Source of the DNA: Trichococcus alkaliphilus
Lineage (GTDB): Bacteria; Bacillota; Bacilli; Lactobacillales; Aerococcaceae
Direction: 5' to 3'
Assembly: GCF_003008695.1 (NCBI RefSeq)
Contig: NZ_PXZT01000013.1
Location: forward strand, 1-64,000
DNA: 64,000 nt
Below the pieces are notes generated by a model that searched no databases, had not been told where the DNA came from, and saw only the letters and a list, made by a program, of their open reading frames with translations. The position numbers and the translations under genes are program-made. How positions within the stretch are numbered: position 1 is the stretch's first letter; every line of letters begins with the position of its first letter. Positions 39,761 to 48,325 of the stretch are shown piece by piece.

Positions 39761-40891
39761 TCACTCATTGACATTCGTATAATCAACGGTGAAATAGGCC
39801 CCCTCGGCCATCAGGATATGCCCTGATTCATATGGGTTTCCGGCCACAGTAAGGTAGACTTCCTGCACACCGTAATATTCCCCGATCGTATTGACGACAC
39901 CCTGCAAAATCAGGGATTCAGCCGATGTCCCGGCATTCATCTCAGAAACGAATTCCTGCGAGAAGTCCACATAGACACGCCCGTCGTCACTCAAGGACAA
40001 GCTGTTGATGGAGACATTCGGTCCGATCAGACTTCCCCCTGGTGCATCCGGCACGTTCTTCAACGCCTCCGCCAGAATGGTGCGGGTAATGTCATTGGTC
40101 GCATAGGATAAGGAAACACTTGTTGCATCCAATCCCATCAGATCGCTATCCGGAAAAAAGACGCGCAACTGTTGCGTTTCCGGAACATTCTCGTTGCGGG
40201 CTTCCAGACTGGAAGAGACAATCATATCATCCCCAAGATCCGTGACCCGTTTCACCAAGCCCATATCCCTTACGTAATAGTCTTTGGTAGTAGAGGTTTC
40301 ATATGTAGTCGTCACTTCAAGCGCTTCGAAATTACCCATCGGCGTTTCGATCTGTGCAGTCAGATTCGTGATTTCGGAAGGGACTCCGCTCGCATTCACC
40401 CAACTGTTCCCGACTTCCAAAGGCTCCTTCAACAGAATATCCAACTGGTTGGCGGCATCGCCGCTTGCTGTTTTTTCCAGCATGTTTTCCCTGAAGTAGG
40501 TTTCCGGACGCGTGAATACTTCCCTGAGTTCCCCGTCAGCCAATTCCACTACCGTCACGATCTGCGTGCCTCCGTTGTTGGAAGTGATCTGCATCCGGTT
40601 GCCTTCGATGTATTGCGGGTAGACCGTGAAGGAAGCGTACTCATTCCCTTCGCCCAAATATTTGGTGAATACGGATGCGCTGAACGGATAATAAGCCTCG
40701 ATTGTTGTTGCATCTGCGGGTTCGGAAGAGGACGAGGAAGCCGAGCCGCTGTCTGTTGAACTGGACACGGAAGAAGCCACACTGCTGACACCTGAAGAAT
40801 CGGATGAGGCATCGGAGCCTCCAAAGAGACTGCAAGAAGCTAATAGGGGCACCAACAACGCTACCATCAGGTTCGAAACTTTCTTTCTCAT
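39761..40891 (-). CDS. GerMN-domain lipoprotein
   Basis: Exported lipoprotein: signal peptide with lipobox LASC (Cys20), then a Ser-rich low-complexity spacer (about 21-60), a middle domain of unknown type, and a C-terminal GerMN domain (about 255-365; ILAEALKNVPD, SLSDDGRVYVDFSQEF, LQGVVNTIGEYY). GerMN domains occur in spore germination protein GerM but also in non-sporeformers with unclear envelope roles. Start ATG 40891 with GGAG just upstream. Confidence 0.8.
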   Translation of the reverse strand: MRKKVSNLMVALLVPLLASCSLFGGSDASSDSSGVSSVASSVSSSTDSGSASSSSSEPADATTIEAYYPFSASVFTKYLGEGNEYASFTVYPQYIEGNRMQITSNNGGTQIVTVVELADGELREVFTRPETYFRENMLEKTASGDAANQLDILLKEPLEVGNSWVNASGVPSEITNLTAQIETPMGNFEALEVTTTYETSTTKDYYVRDMGLVKRVTDLGDDMIVSSSLEARNENVPETQQLRVFFPDSDLMGLDATSVSLSYATNDITRTILAEALKNVPDAPGGSLIGPNVSINSLSLSDDGRVYVDFSQEFVSEMNAGTSAESLILQGVVNTIGEYYGVQEVYLTVAGNPYESGHILMAEGAYFTVDYTNVNE

Positions 40892-41072
40892 ATTTTCTCC
40901 CACCTTCTGCCTTAGTTGTCTTCATTATATCACAACCGCTTTCTAAGGCATTGCCCTAACTATCGCTGCAACGCACGAATGCTGTAGCATCCAGCAGCTC
41001 CTTTCAAGTATAATGAAGCCAGCACGAAACCAAAAGAAACATTTCACAAATTCAAATAGAGGTGGAAAATTT

Positions 41073-42575
41073 ATGAAAGAAATCAGTTTGAACGATACCG
41101 TCTACAACCTGGTGAAGCAGTACCCTGAAATCAGGGAAGTCATCATCAGTCTGGGCTTCGAACCCTTGCGCAGCGACAAGATGCTGAATACCGCCGGCCG
41201 GATCATGACCATCGGGAAAGCTCTCAAACGCAATGACGTACCGGAGGATGCATTTGTTGAAACCCTGGCAAAAAATGGGTTCAGCGTGAAGGAATTGACG
41301 TCGGCAGCAGTTGCTCCAAGCGAAGCGGCAGAGACCGCCGCTCTAACCGGCGGAATTGCCCGTATGGGGTCAACGGAATTCCAGGAGCGCCAGGACATTC
41401 TGCAGAGCCTCATCCTGCGCTTGCATAAAGGAGAGGATTGGGATGCGGTGCAAGCCGACTTCAAGAAACATTTCACGGGCGTCAGCGCCTATGAGATTTC
41501 CGTCATGGAGCAAGGCTTGATGGGCAAAGGGATAGACGCCGAAGACATCCAACGCCTCTGCAACGTGCACGCATCGCTCTTCGGCGGATCCATCGAAGCG
41601 GTCTACACCACTTCAGCGGAACAGCAGCATGCCGGGCATCCGATCCAAGTTTTGAAACTCGAAAACTTGGCCATCGAAAACACGCTGGAGAAGGTCAGCA
41701 AATTATTGGCCGTCTACCTTGAAACGAAGGAACCCAGCCTGAAAGCAGGCATCCAGAAACAATTGGCGCTGCTCGGCGAATTCGACAAGCATTATGCCCG
41801 CAAAGAATACGCCATTTTCCCGATCATGGAGAACAAAGGCATCACTGCCCCGCCGAAAGTCATGTGGGGTGTCGATGACGATATCCGCGCCATGTATAAG
41901 GACTTCAAAACCCTTCTGCAAAACGAGGACTTCGCTGCGATTCCAAAAGCATTCTCCGACCTGAAATACGAAATGACGGAGATGATCACGAAGGAAGAAG
42001 ACATCCTCCTGCCGATGATCATCGACATCTTCAATGAGGACCACTGGCTGCAGATCGCCAAGGAGTCCGAAGAGATCGGCTACTGCATCGTCAAACCGGA
42101 AGCAAAATGGGTGCCGGAACGTTCCATTCCCGAGGATGTTTCACATGAAACACTGACGACTGAAGCGAATCCTTACATCACTTTCCAAACCGGGCACCTG
42201 ACGCCTCACCAACTGGAAAAGATGCTGAACAACATCCCTTTGGAATTGACTTTTGTGGATGCGGACAACATCGTGCGCTACTACAATGACAACGGCGAAG
42301 AAAAATTCTTCAAGCGCACCAGCAGCGCAATCGGCCGCGATGTCATGAACTGCCATCCGCCGAAGAGCCTGCCGATCGTCACAAAGCTGCTCGCCGACCT
42401 GAAATCGGGCGCGAAAGAAAGCGAATCGATGTGGTTCCGCGCGATGGGCAAATTCATCATGGTCACCTACCGCGCCGTCAGGGATGACGACGGCAGCTAT
42501 ATGGGAACCCTTGAATACGTGCAGGACATCCAACCGATCATCGATCTTGACGGCGAAAAGCGGACACTGTCCTAA
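41073..42575 (+). CDS. DUF1858-DUF438-PAS domain protein
   Basis: About 500 residues: N-terminal DUF1858-like domain (NDTVYNLVKQYPEIREVIISLGF, about 5-60), DUF438 region (about 95-170), a hemerythrin-like helical segment with metal-ligand type residues (HPIQVLKLEN, DKHYARKEYAIFPIME, TKEEDILLPM) and a C-terminal PAS-like domain (LELTFVDADNIVRYYND...). The family is thought to sense redox or gas signals, which is inference. Start ATG 41073 has GAGGTGG upstream. Contains a parS-like site at 42137-42152. Own terminator follows. Confidence 0.85.
   Translation: MKEISLNDTVYNLVKQYPEIREVIISLGFEPLRSDKMLNTAGRIMTIGKALKRNDVPEDAFVETLAKNGFSVKELTSAAVAPSEAAETAALTGGIARMGSTEFQERQDILQSLILRLHKGEDWDAVQADFKKHFTGVSAYEISVMEQGLMGKGIDAEDIQRLCNVHASLFGGSIEAVYTTSAEQQHAGHPIQVLKLENLAIENTLEKVSKLLAVYLETKEPSLKAGIQKQLALLGEFDKHYARKEYAIFPIMENKGITAPPKVMWGVDDDIRAMYKDFKTLLQNEDFAAIPKAFSDLKYEMTEMITKEEDILLPMIIDIFNEDHWLQIAKESEEIGYCIVKPEAKWVPERSIPEDVSHETLTTEANPYITFQTGHLTPHQLEKMLNNIPLELTFVDADNIVRYYNDNGEEKFFKRTSSAIGRDVMNCHPPKSLPIVTKLLADLKSGAKESESMWFRAMGKFIMVTYRAVRDDDGSYMGTLEYVQDIQPIIDLDGEKRTLS
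42137..42152. other. parS-like site inside the DUF438 gene
   Basis: TGTTTCACATGAAACA differs from the perfect parS TGTTTCACGTGAAACA at one base. It lies in coding sequence about 8 kb left of dnaA. Confidence 0.5.
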
Positions 42576-42613
42576 ACCGCCTTCGCGGGAAACTACCGAA
42601 AACAAAACAAATG

Positions 42614-42643
42614 CAAGCTGTCTCTTTTTGAGGCAGCTTTTTT
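42614..42643 (+). terminator. Terminator after the DUF438 gene
   Basis: Stem AAGCTGTCTC / GAGGCAGCTT with TTTTTT on the plus strand. Confidence 0.85.
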
Positions 42644-42849
42644 CGCCCTCAGACAACTTTCGGTATCCCCCTCCTCCTGCGAGCGGAGGCCCCGCCGGAG
42701 GAGGCCAACGTTCTCTCCTGCGTACTCCGACGAGGGCAGCTTCACCGGAGGGCACACGACTGACCATCAGTGTGTTCCGGTGGACGCACGCTTCACCGGA
42801 TCTGAGAAGAGATTCCGCCATCCTTCTCCGGCCAGCCGGCAGCTCACCC
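42644..42849. other. GC-rich intergenic segment between convergent genes
   Basis: About 200 nt much richer in G+C than the surroundings, between the terminators of the DUF438 gene and treC. It holds an inverted repeat CCTCCTCC (42670-42677) / GGAGGAGG (42697-42704), two copies of CTTCACCGGA (42740-42749 and 42791-42800) and a small palindrome CACACGACTGA / TCAGTGTG. No credible gene. Confidence 0.5.
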
Positions 42850-42884
42850 AAAAGAAGGGCCATCCCAAGGAGATGGCCCTTCTT
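42850..42884 (-). terminator. Terminator after treC
   Basis: Perfect 13-bp stem AAGAAGGGCCATC / GATGGCCCTTCTT with a short T tail on the minus strand. Confidence 0.75.
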
Positions 42885-42889
42885 GCTGG

Positions 42890-44545
42890 TTATTTGGTTA
42901 TCCTGAAAGCAATGGTTTCGTATGGCTTCAGCGCGAAGGCCGCCGTGACCTGTCTTTCCCCATAGTTGCCGGCCAAGAAACTGCTGGCCGTGTTTGCCCA
43001 TTCTTCCGGTATGCTGATTGTGTACTCGCCGGCATAGAAATGGTTCAGGACAAGCACTTTTTCCGATTCATTCTCCCGGATGTAGGCAAACACTTCGGGA
43101 TCGTCCAACAAGATACTCTCGTAGGAACCGTCGGAAATGACCGGATGTTCTTTGCGGATACGGATCAACTCCTGGTAGTAACGGAAAATTTTGCCCTCAG
43201 CGAGCTCCTTCTCGACGTTCACTTCCGGATAATTGGCCGCCACTTGCAGCCAAGGTTCGCCTGTCGTAAAGCCGGCGTGCGGGCTGCTGTCCCATTGCAT
43301 CGGCGTCCGGCTGTTGTCGCGGGATTTTTGTTTGATGATGCGCATGGCCTCCTGATGCGTCAATCCGGCAAGCTTCAGGTCGCGGTAGGCATTGTGCGAC
43401 TCGATATCCCGATAAACGCTGATGTCGTCATAGTCCGGATTCGTCATGCCGATTTCCTCGCCCTGATAGATGTAAGGCGTGCCCCGCAGCAGATGGATCG
43501 TTTGCGCCAGCATGGAGGCTGTTTCGAAAGGATAACGGATCGGATCGCCGAAGCGGCTGTTGGCGCGCGGCTGATCATGATTGTTCCAGAACAGTGCGTT
43601 CCAGCCGTTTCCGTCCGACATTCCTGCCTGCCACTCATTCAAAATTCGCTTCAGTTCAAGAAAATCGAAGGGATGATCCGTCCATTTTTCACCATCTTTG
43701 TAGTCGACCTTCAGATGGTGGAAGCTGAAGATCATCGACAATTCGTTCCTGTCCGGATTCGAATAAAGGATCCCGTTTTCGACAGTGGTCGAGGACATCT
43801 CGCCGACCGTGATGATATCCTCCAATGTGCCGAACGATGCCTGATTCAGCTCGTGGATGTATTCATGGACAATCGGACGATCCGTGTAGAGGCTCTTTTC
43901 GTTGCTTCCTTCACTGTCCACCAACGCGACATCCTTGCCGATGAGGTTCAAGACATCAAAACGGAAACCCTTGATGCCTTTTTCCAACCAGAAATTGACG
44001 ACTTCCTGCAGTTCTTGGCGCACTTTCGGATTGCGCCAATTCAGATCCGCTTGCGTGACATCAAACAGATGCAAATAGTACTTGCCGGTGTTCCCGAATG
44101 GCGCCCACGCCTCCCCGCCGAATTTCGAACCCCAATTGGTCGGCAGGCTGCCGTCTTCTTTCGGATCGCGGATGATGTAATAATCCTGGTACTCTTTGTC
44201 CCCTGCCAATGCCTTCTGGAACCACTCATGCGTAGTCGACGTATGGTTGAACACCATGTCGAACATGATTTCGATGCCGTGCTGCTTCAGCTTGCGGATC
44301 AGTTCTTCAAAATCTGCCATCGTGCCGAAAACAGGATCGATGGCATAATAATCAGTGATGTCATATCCATTGTCCATCTGCGGAGATACGAAGATCGGAT
44401 TCATCCAGATCATATCGATGCCCAACTCCGCCAAATATGGCACTTTGCTGATGATCCCCTGGATGTCACCGACGCCGTTGCCGTCGGAATCCTTGAACGA
44501 TTTTGGATAAAGCTGATAAATCACTTTTTTTTGAAAGTCTTTCAT
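42890..44545 (-). CDS. treC: Alpha,alpha-phosphotrehalase (trehalose-6-phosphate hydrolase)
   Basis: Cytoplasmic GH13 enzyme splitting trehalose-6-P to glucose and glucose-6-P. YQLYPKSFKDSDGNGVGDI, FDMVFNHTS, nucleophile Asp in GFRFDVLNLIG, acid Glu in ITVGEMSSTT and FWNNHDQPRANSR. Start ATG 44545 with GGGGGG at 7 nt. Could also be read as oligo-1,6-glucosidase by homology alone, but the treP neighbour and a likely TreR decide for trehalose-6-P. Confidence 0.92.
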   Translation of the reverse strand: MKDFQKKVIYQLYPKSFKDSDGNGVGDIQGIISKVPYLAELGIDMIWMNPIFVSPQMDNGYDITDYYAIDPVFGTMADFEELIRKLKQHGIEIMFDMVFNHTSTTHEWFQKALAGDKEYQDYYIIRDPKEDGSLPTNWGSKFGGEAWAPFGNTGKYYLHLFDVTQADLNWRNPKVRQELQEVVNFWLEKGIKGFRFDVLNLIGKDVALVDSEGSNEKSLYTDRPIVHEYIHELNQASFGTLEDIITVGEMSSTTVENGILYSNPDRNELSMIFSFHHLKVDYKDGEKWTDHPFDFLELKRILNEWQAGMSDGNGWNALFWNNHDQPRANSRFGDPIRYPFETASMLAQTIHLLRGTPYIYQGEEIGMTNPDYDDISVYRDIESHNAYRDLKLAGLTHQEAMRIIKQKSRDNSRTPMQWDSSPHAGFTTGEPWLQVAANYPEVNVEKELAEGKIFRYYQELIRIRKEHPVISDGSYESILLDDPEVFAYIRENESEKVLVLNHFYAGEYTISIPEEWANTASSFLAGNYGERQVTAAFALKPYETIAFRITK

Positions 44546-44573
44546 TGTAATTCCCCCCTGTCTTCTCACTATG

Positions 44574-44615
44574 ACTGAAGGCAAAAAGCTCCACTAACAG
44601 CTTTTTGCCTTCAGT
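44574..44615 (-). repeat. Long perfect hairpin between treP and treC
   Basis: Arms of 17 bp (44574-44590 and 44599-44615) are perfectly complementary around an 8-nt loop. The hairpin follows the treP stop by about 10 nt and ends about 28 nt before the treC start codon. It is not followed by a T run beyond the stem, so mRNA processing or protection is more likely than termination. Confidence 0.8.
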
Positions 44616-44625
44616 AATTCAATTT

Positions 44626-46071
44626 TTACTTTTGAGTTTGGATAACCGGTGCGTCCTCGACTTCGCCTTTGGGAACGAAAAGTTGTTTCTTATCAAACGC
44701 AATCGTCAACAGGAATGGCACAACGATCGCAATGGCCATACATACGATGAACATCACCATCGAATCAGTCTGGATGCTGAGGAAACCAGGAATCCCGCCG
44801 ACTCCGATACTGTTCGCCATGACATTGAAGGTCGTAGCCACCAAACCGGCGATCCCGGATCCGATCATCGCTGCAACGAACGGATAGATGTATTTGATGT
44901 TGATACCGAACATGGCCGGCTCGGTTACGCCCAAGTAGCAGGAGATGGCGGCCGGTATGGAAACCTGTTCCTCTTTTTCATTCCCTCTGTGCAGGAAGAT
45001 GATCGCCATAACGGCCGATCCTTGTGCAATGTTCGAAAGGGCGATCATCGGCCACAGGTTCGTGCCGCCGAAATCCGCGATAAGCTGCAGGTCGATGGCA
45101 TTGGACATATGGTGAAGCCCCGTTATGACGAGCGGCGAATACAGCGTACCGAAGAACAGACCGAACAGCCATCTGAAGTCCCCTGTCAATCCGGCATAGA
45201 CGACTTCGGAAACCCATTGTCCGATTGTCCAACCGATAGGACCCAGCACGGTATGCGCGATGATGACAGTAGGAACCAAGGCCAACAACGGAACAACAAT
45301 CATCGAAATGTACTGCGGAATCCATTTACGCAGCCAGATTTCCAAGTAGGCCAACACAAACCCAGCCAACATGGCAGGAATGACTTGCGCTTGATAACCG
45401 ATCTTGTTGATTGTGAAAGCACCGAAATCCCAGAATGGAATCTGTTCCGCCCCGGCGACACCATAGGCATTCAATAATTGCGGTGATACCAATGTGATCC
45501 CGAGAACGATACCCAGAATTTGCGTAGTGCCCATCTTTTTCGTGATGCTCCAAGTGATACCGACTGGCAAGAAGTGGAAAATCGCTTCACCGATCAGCCA
45601 AAGAAAATCATTGACGCCTGTCCAGAACTGCGAGTTGGAAACAATCGTACCGTTGGCAAAATTGATTCCTTCAAGCACGTTGCGGAAACCGAGGATAAGA
45701 CCCCCTACTACGATGGCCGGAATCAGCGGCGTAAAGATTTCCGCCAGAACAGCCATGGCACGCTGCACAACATTCTGATTCTGCTTAGCTGCCGCTTTTG
45801 CCTCATCTTTTGAGACGCCCTCTTTGCCGGATACCTTCGCGAACTCGTTATAAAATTGTGGCACTTCATTACCGATGATGACCTGAAATTGTCCTGCTTG
45901 GGTGAAGGTTCCTTTAACTGCGGGTATGTCTTCGATCTTCTTGATGTTGGCGGCAGCGGGGTCATTCAGGACGAAACGCATCCGAGTGGCACAGTGACTG
46001 ACTGCAGAAATATTATCGGGTCCCCCGATATACTCCAGCAAATCTTTTGCATCTTTGTTGAAATCTACCAT
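44626..46071 (-). CDS. treP: PTS trehalose-specific EIIBC component
   Basis: Takes up trehalose and phosphorylates it. N-terminal EIIB domain with phospho-Cys27 (SHCATRMRF), then an EIIC domain with about ten membrane helices and the family-typical GLHHMSNAIDLQ and VTEPAMFGINIKY. Length 481 is normal for an EIIBC without EIIA, so another EIIA-Glc serves it. Preceded by GGAGGAG and by TreR-type operators. Confidence 0.93.
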   Translation of the reverse strand: MVDFNKDAKDLLEYIGGPDNISAVSHCATRMRFVLNDPAAANIKKIEDIPAVKGTFTQAGQFQVIIGNEVPQFYNEFAKVSGKEGVSKDEAKAAAKQNQNVVQRAMAVLAEIFTPLIPAIVVGGLILGFRNVLEGINFANGTIVSNSQFWTGVNDFLWLIGEAIFHFLPVGITWSITKKMGTTQILGIVLGITLVSPQLLNAYGVAGAEQIPFWDFGAFTINKIGYQAQVIPAMLAGFVLAYLEIWLRKWIPQYISMIVVPLLALVPTVIIAHTVLGPIGWTIGQWVSEVVYAGLTGDFRWLFGLFFGTLYSPLVITGLHHMSNAIDLQLIADFGGTNLWPMIALSNIAQGSAVMAIIFLHRGNEKEEQVSIPAAISCYLGVTEPAMFGINIKYIYPFVAAMIGSGIAGLVATTFNVMANSIGVGGIPGFLSIQTDSMVMFIVCMAIAIVVPFLLTIAFDKKQLFVPKGEVEDAPVIQTQK

Positions 46072-46086
46072 TTTTTCTCCTCCTCA

Positions 46087-46102
46087 ACTTGTATATACAT
46101 GT
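46087..46102. promoter_or_regulatory. Proximal TreR operator-like palindrome
   Basis: ACTTGTATATACATGT lies just downstream of the treP -10. It resembles the TTGTATATACAA-type operator of the Bacillus tre operon. Confidence 0.75.
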
Positions 46103-46115
46103 TCCTGACATTTCT

Positions 46116-46144
46116 ATTTTACCGCGAAACATTCTATAATGCAA
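46116..46144 (-). promoter_or_regulatory. treP promoter with overlapping cre-like site
   Basis: -35 TTGCAT (46139-46144), 17-nt spacer, -10 TAAAAT (46116-46121). GGAAAACGTTTGCA (46141-46154, minus) matches 12 of 14 positions of the CcpA cre consensus and overlaps the -35, consistent with catabolite repression. Confidence 0.75.
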
Positions 46145-46168
46145 ACGTTTTCCGTCTGCTTCGTTTTT

Positions 46169-46184
46169 ACTTGTATAGACAAGT
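46169..46184. promoter_or_regulatory. Distal TreR operator-like palindrome
   Basis: ACTTGTATAGACAAGT, a near-perfect palindrome about 25 nt upstream of the -35. Together with the proximal site it would allow loop repression. Confidence 0.75.
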
Positions 46185-46230
46185 TTCCTGTTTTCCGTAT
46201 TTTATGAAGCGTTAACAAGCTGGACAACAC

Positions 46231-46285
46231 CCTAAAAAAAAACGACAAAAGAATCGGATGATGCCCGGTTCCTTGCCGTTTTTTG
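46231..46285 (-). terminator. Terminator after the acrylyl-CoA reductase-like gene
   Basis: Imperfect stem (AACGGCAAGGAACCGG with CCGATTCTTTTGTCGTT) and a long T run on the minus strand. Confidence 0.75.
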
Positions 46286-46300
46286 ATTATGCTGAGTCGT

Positions 46301-47308
46301 TCATATCCCGTTTTTCACTTTCACCAACGTACGCCCATGCATCTTTCCGTCCATGATTTTCTCGAAAGCCTCTGGCAAATCTTCCAGCGTGATTTCCTGT
46401 TCGACCAGCAACTCGAGATTTTCCGGCTTCAGATCGCCTGCCATGCGCCCCCAAAGTTTGATGCGCTCAACGTACGGATGGTTCACCGAGTCGATCCCCA
46501 CAAGCTTGACACCCCTCAGGATGAATGGCAGCACGGTCGCTTCGAATGCGATTCCGCCGGCATTTCCGCTCAAAGCCAGACAGCCGCCGTAGTGCAGCTG
46601 CGCCAACAAATCAGGCAGCATCGGACCGCCGACCGGATCGACGATCGCCGCCCAACGTTGCTGCGCCAATGGCCGCTTCTTATCCAGCGCCACTTCATCG
46701 GGATGGAATACCGCTTCAGCTCCGAGTCCCTTCAGGTAATCCAGGCAGTCCACTTTCTTCCGGGACACGGCTTCGACCGTATACCCAAGACGCTTCAGCA
46801 TGGCAATCGCCATCCCGCCGACACCGCCGGAAGCTCCCCTCACCAAAACAGCACCCGTTTGCGGCTGGATGCCTTGTTGCTCCAAAGCATCAACCGATTC
46901 CGCCGCTGTGTACCCGGCCGTTCCGATGATCATCGCTTCCTTCAGGCTCAAACCTTCAGGCAACGGCACGACCCAGGCCGCAGGGACCCGGGCATATTGG
47001 CTGAATCCGCCGAAATGATTCACCCCTAAACCGTAGCCAGTCACGATTACCTCATCCCCTGCCCGGAAAGCCGGATCGAGCGATTCCACAACCACACCGC
47101 TCAGGTCGATCCCCAAAATCATCGGATAATTGCGGATGACTCCGCTTTTCGGATTGGTTCCGGCCAGCCCGTCCTTGTAGTTGACGCTCGAATAGTGCAC
47201 TTTGATCAGCACCTCCCCATCAGGCAAGTCCTCTTTTTTGAATGTTCTGATTGTTGTCTCCACTTTTGCATCTGTATTTTCCGCCCATAAAGCCTTGAAC
47301 TCTTCCAT
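46301..47308 (-). CDS. acuI: Acrylyl-CoA reductase family (AcuI/YhdH) oxidoreductase
   Basis: NADPH-dependent MDR enzyme without zinc. SSVNYKDGLAG, MILGIDLSGVVVES and the nucleotide fold VRGASGGVGGMAIAMLKRLGYTVEAVS are typical of AcuI/YhdH. Detoxifies acryloyl-CoA or related enones in characterised relatives; the substrate here is not known. Start ATG 47308 with AGGGG upstream. Confidence 0.85.
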   Translation of the reverse strand: MEEFKALWAENTDAKVETTIRTFKKEDLPDGEVLIKVHYSSVNYKDGLAGTNPKSGVIRNYPMILGIDLSGVVVESLDPAFRAGDEVIVTGYGLGVNHFGGFSQYARVPAAWVVPLPEGLSLKEAMIIGTAGYTAAESVDALEQQGIQPQTGAVLVRGASGGVGGMAIAMLKRLGYTVEAVSRKKVDCLDYLKGLGAEAVFHPDEVALDKKRPLAQQRWAAIVDPVGGPMLPDLLAQLHYGGCLALSGNAGGIAFEATVLPFILRGVKLVGIDSVNHPYVERIKLWGRMAGDLKPENLELLVEQEITLEDLPEAFEKIMDGKMHGRTLVKVKNGI

Positions 47309-47409
47309 ACTGCATTCCCCTCTTTTCCGCTTGTATTTTATTAAGTTTAGTCCATCTTCCCATAATTTGCGACCTCTTCCCCGCAACCCACAGGAAAAAA
47401 GAGCCAAAT

Positions 47410-47455
47410 AAAAAAACCTTCGCCAGGGATCAGCTTGATTCCCGGTGAAGGTTTT
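47410..47455 (-). terminator. Terminator after khpB
   Basis: Long stem (AAACCTTCACCGGGA with TCCCTGGCGAAGGTTT) and T run on the minus strand. Confidence 0.88.
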
Positions 47456-47465
47456 GGATGTACGC

Positions 47466-48290
47466 TTAGTCCGCTATCTCAACGACCAAATAACGATGCG
47501 GCTCTTTGCCCTCGGAATGGGTTTTGATGCGTTTGTTCTGGCTCAAACGCGCATGGATCTGTTTTCTTTCGAAAGCAGGCAGCGGCTCAAGGAACACGGG
47601 TTGTTTCGTTTTGATGACGCGTTCCGCAGTACGGTCGGCGATGCTTTCCAATACGGCAGCTCTGCGCTCACGGTAGTCCCCGACATTCACGATTACGGAC
47701 AGGCGACGACGCACATAGCGTTGCACCAGCGCTTGCGCCAATATCTGCAGAGCATTGACGATTTTTCCGTATTTGCCGATCAATAACCCTGGCTTTTCGC
47801 TTTCCATTTGGAAAATCAGCATATTGTTCTTCTCTTCGACCGTCACGATCGCAGGAGCCCCGTATGCTTCAGCTACCGAAGTAAGATACTCGGTGACAGC
47901 GGCAATCGCTTCATCACGGCCGGATTCTTCATCATAATCTTCATATTCTTCGGCTTCTTCATCCTCATCAGAAGAAATCAGTCTATCAATTTCAGGTTGA
48001 TCAGCCAATATCTTTTCCGCAGTTTCCGGATAATCCTCTTCAAGATCTTCTACGATATCTTCGACTGTCTCTTCGATTTCAGCTAACTGGATATCGCTTG
48101 CTTCATCAAAGTCCCTGATTTCTTTGAGCGTGATTTCAACGACTGCCTCTTTTTGTCCGAATCCAAAAATCCCTTTTTTACCTTCAGAGATTACGACGAT
48201 ATCGGCTTCATGGCTATCTACGCCCAGCAAATCCAGACCTTTGCGAATCGCTTTATCAACGGTCGTATCTTTCGCAATTACTTTATCCAT
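47466..48290 (-). CDS. khpB: RNA-binding protein KhpB/Jag
   Basis: RNA-binding protein linked to cell elongation and division. N-terminal Jag_N domain (residues 1-50, KGIFGFGQKEA), a strongly acidic linker (about 60-130), a type II KH domain with GKYGK as GxxG loop and a C-terminal R3H domain (ERRAAVLESIADRTAE). Lies directly downstream of yidC, the conserved order next to oriC. Confidence 0.94.
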   Translation of the reverse strand: MDKVIAKDTTVDKAIRKGLDLLGVDSHEADIVVISEGKKGIFGFGQKEAVVEITLKEIRDFDEASDIQLAEIEETVEDIVEDLEEDYPETAEKILADQPEIDRLISSDEDEEAEEYEDYDEESGRDEAIAAVTEYLTSVAEAYGAPAIVTVEEKNNMLIFQMESEKPGLLIGKYGKIVNALQILAQALVQRYVRRRLSVIVNVGDYRERRAAVLESIADRTAERVIKTKQPVFLEPLPAFERKQIHARLSQNKRIKTHSEGKEPHRYLVVEIAD

Positions 48291-48325
48291 AATAGAATGT
48301 CATCCTTTCCTACTTCAAAGTATAA

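Noticed and set aside
42141-43001. Long minus-strand frame of 286 codons across the DUF438 3' end and intergenic region
   Set aside because: It is antisense to the DUF438 gene, runs through two terminators and overlaps treC; the protein has no recognisable domain and is Arg/Gly/Pro-rich as expected from GC-rich noncoding sequence.
43040-44578. Plus-strand frame of 512 codons opposite treC
   Set aside because: Antisense shadow of a clearly identified GH13 enzyme; composition is unlike a protein and there is no start signal.
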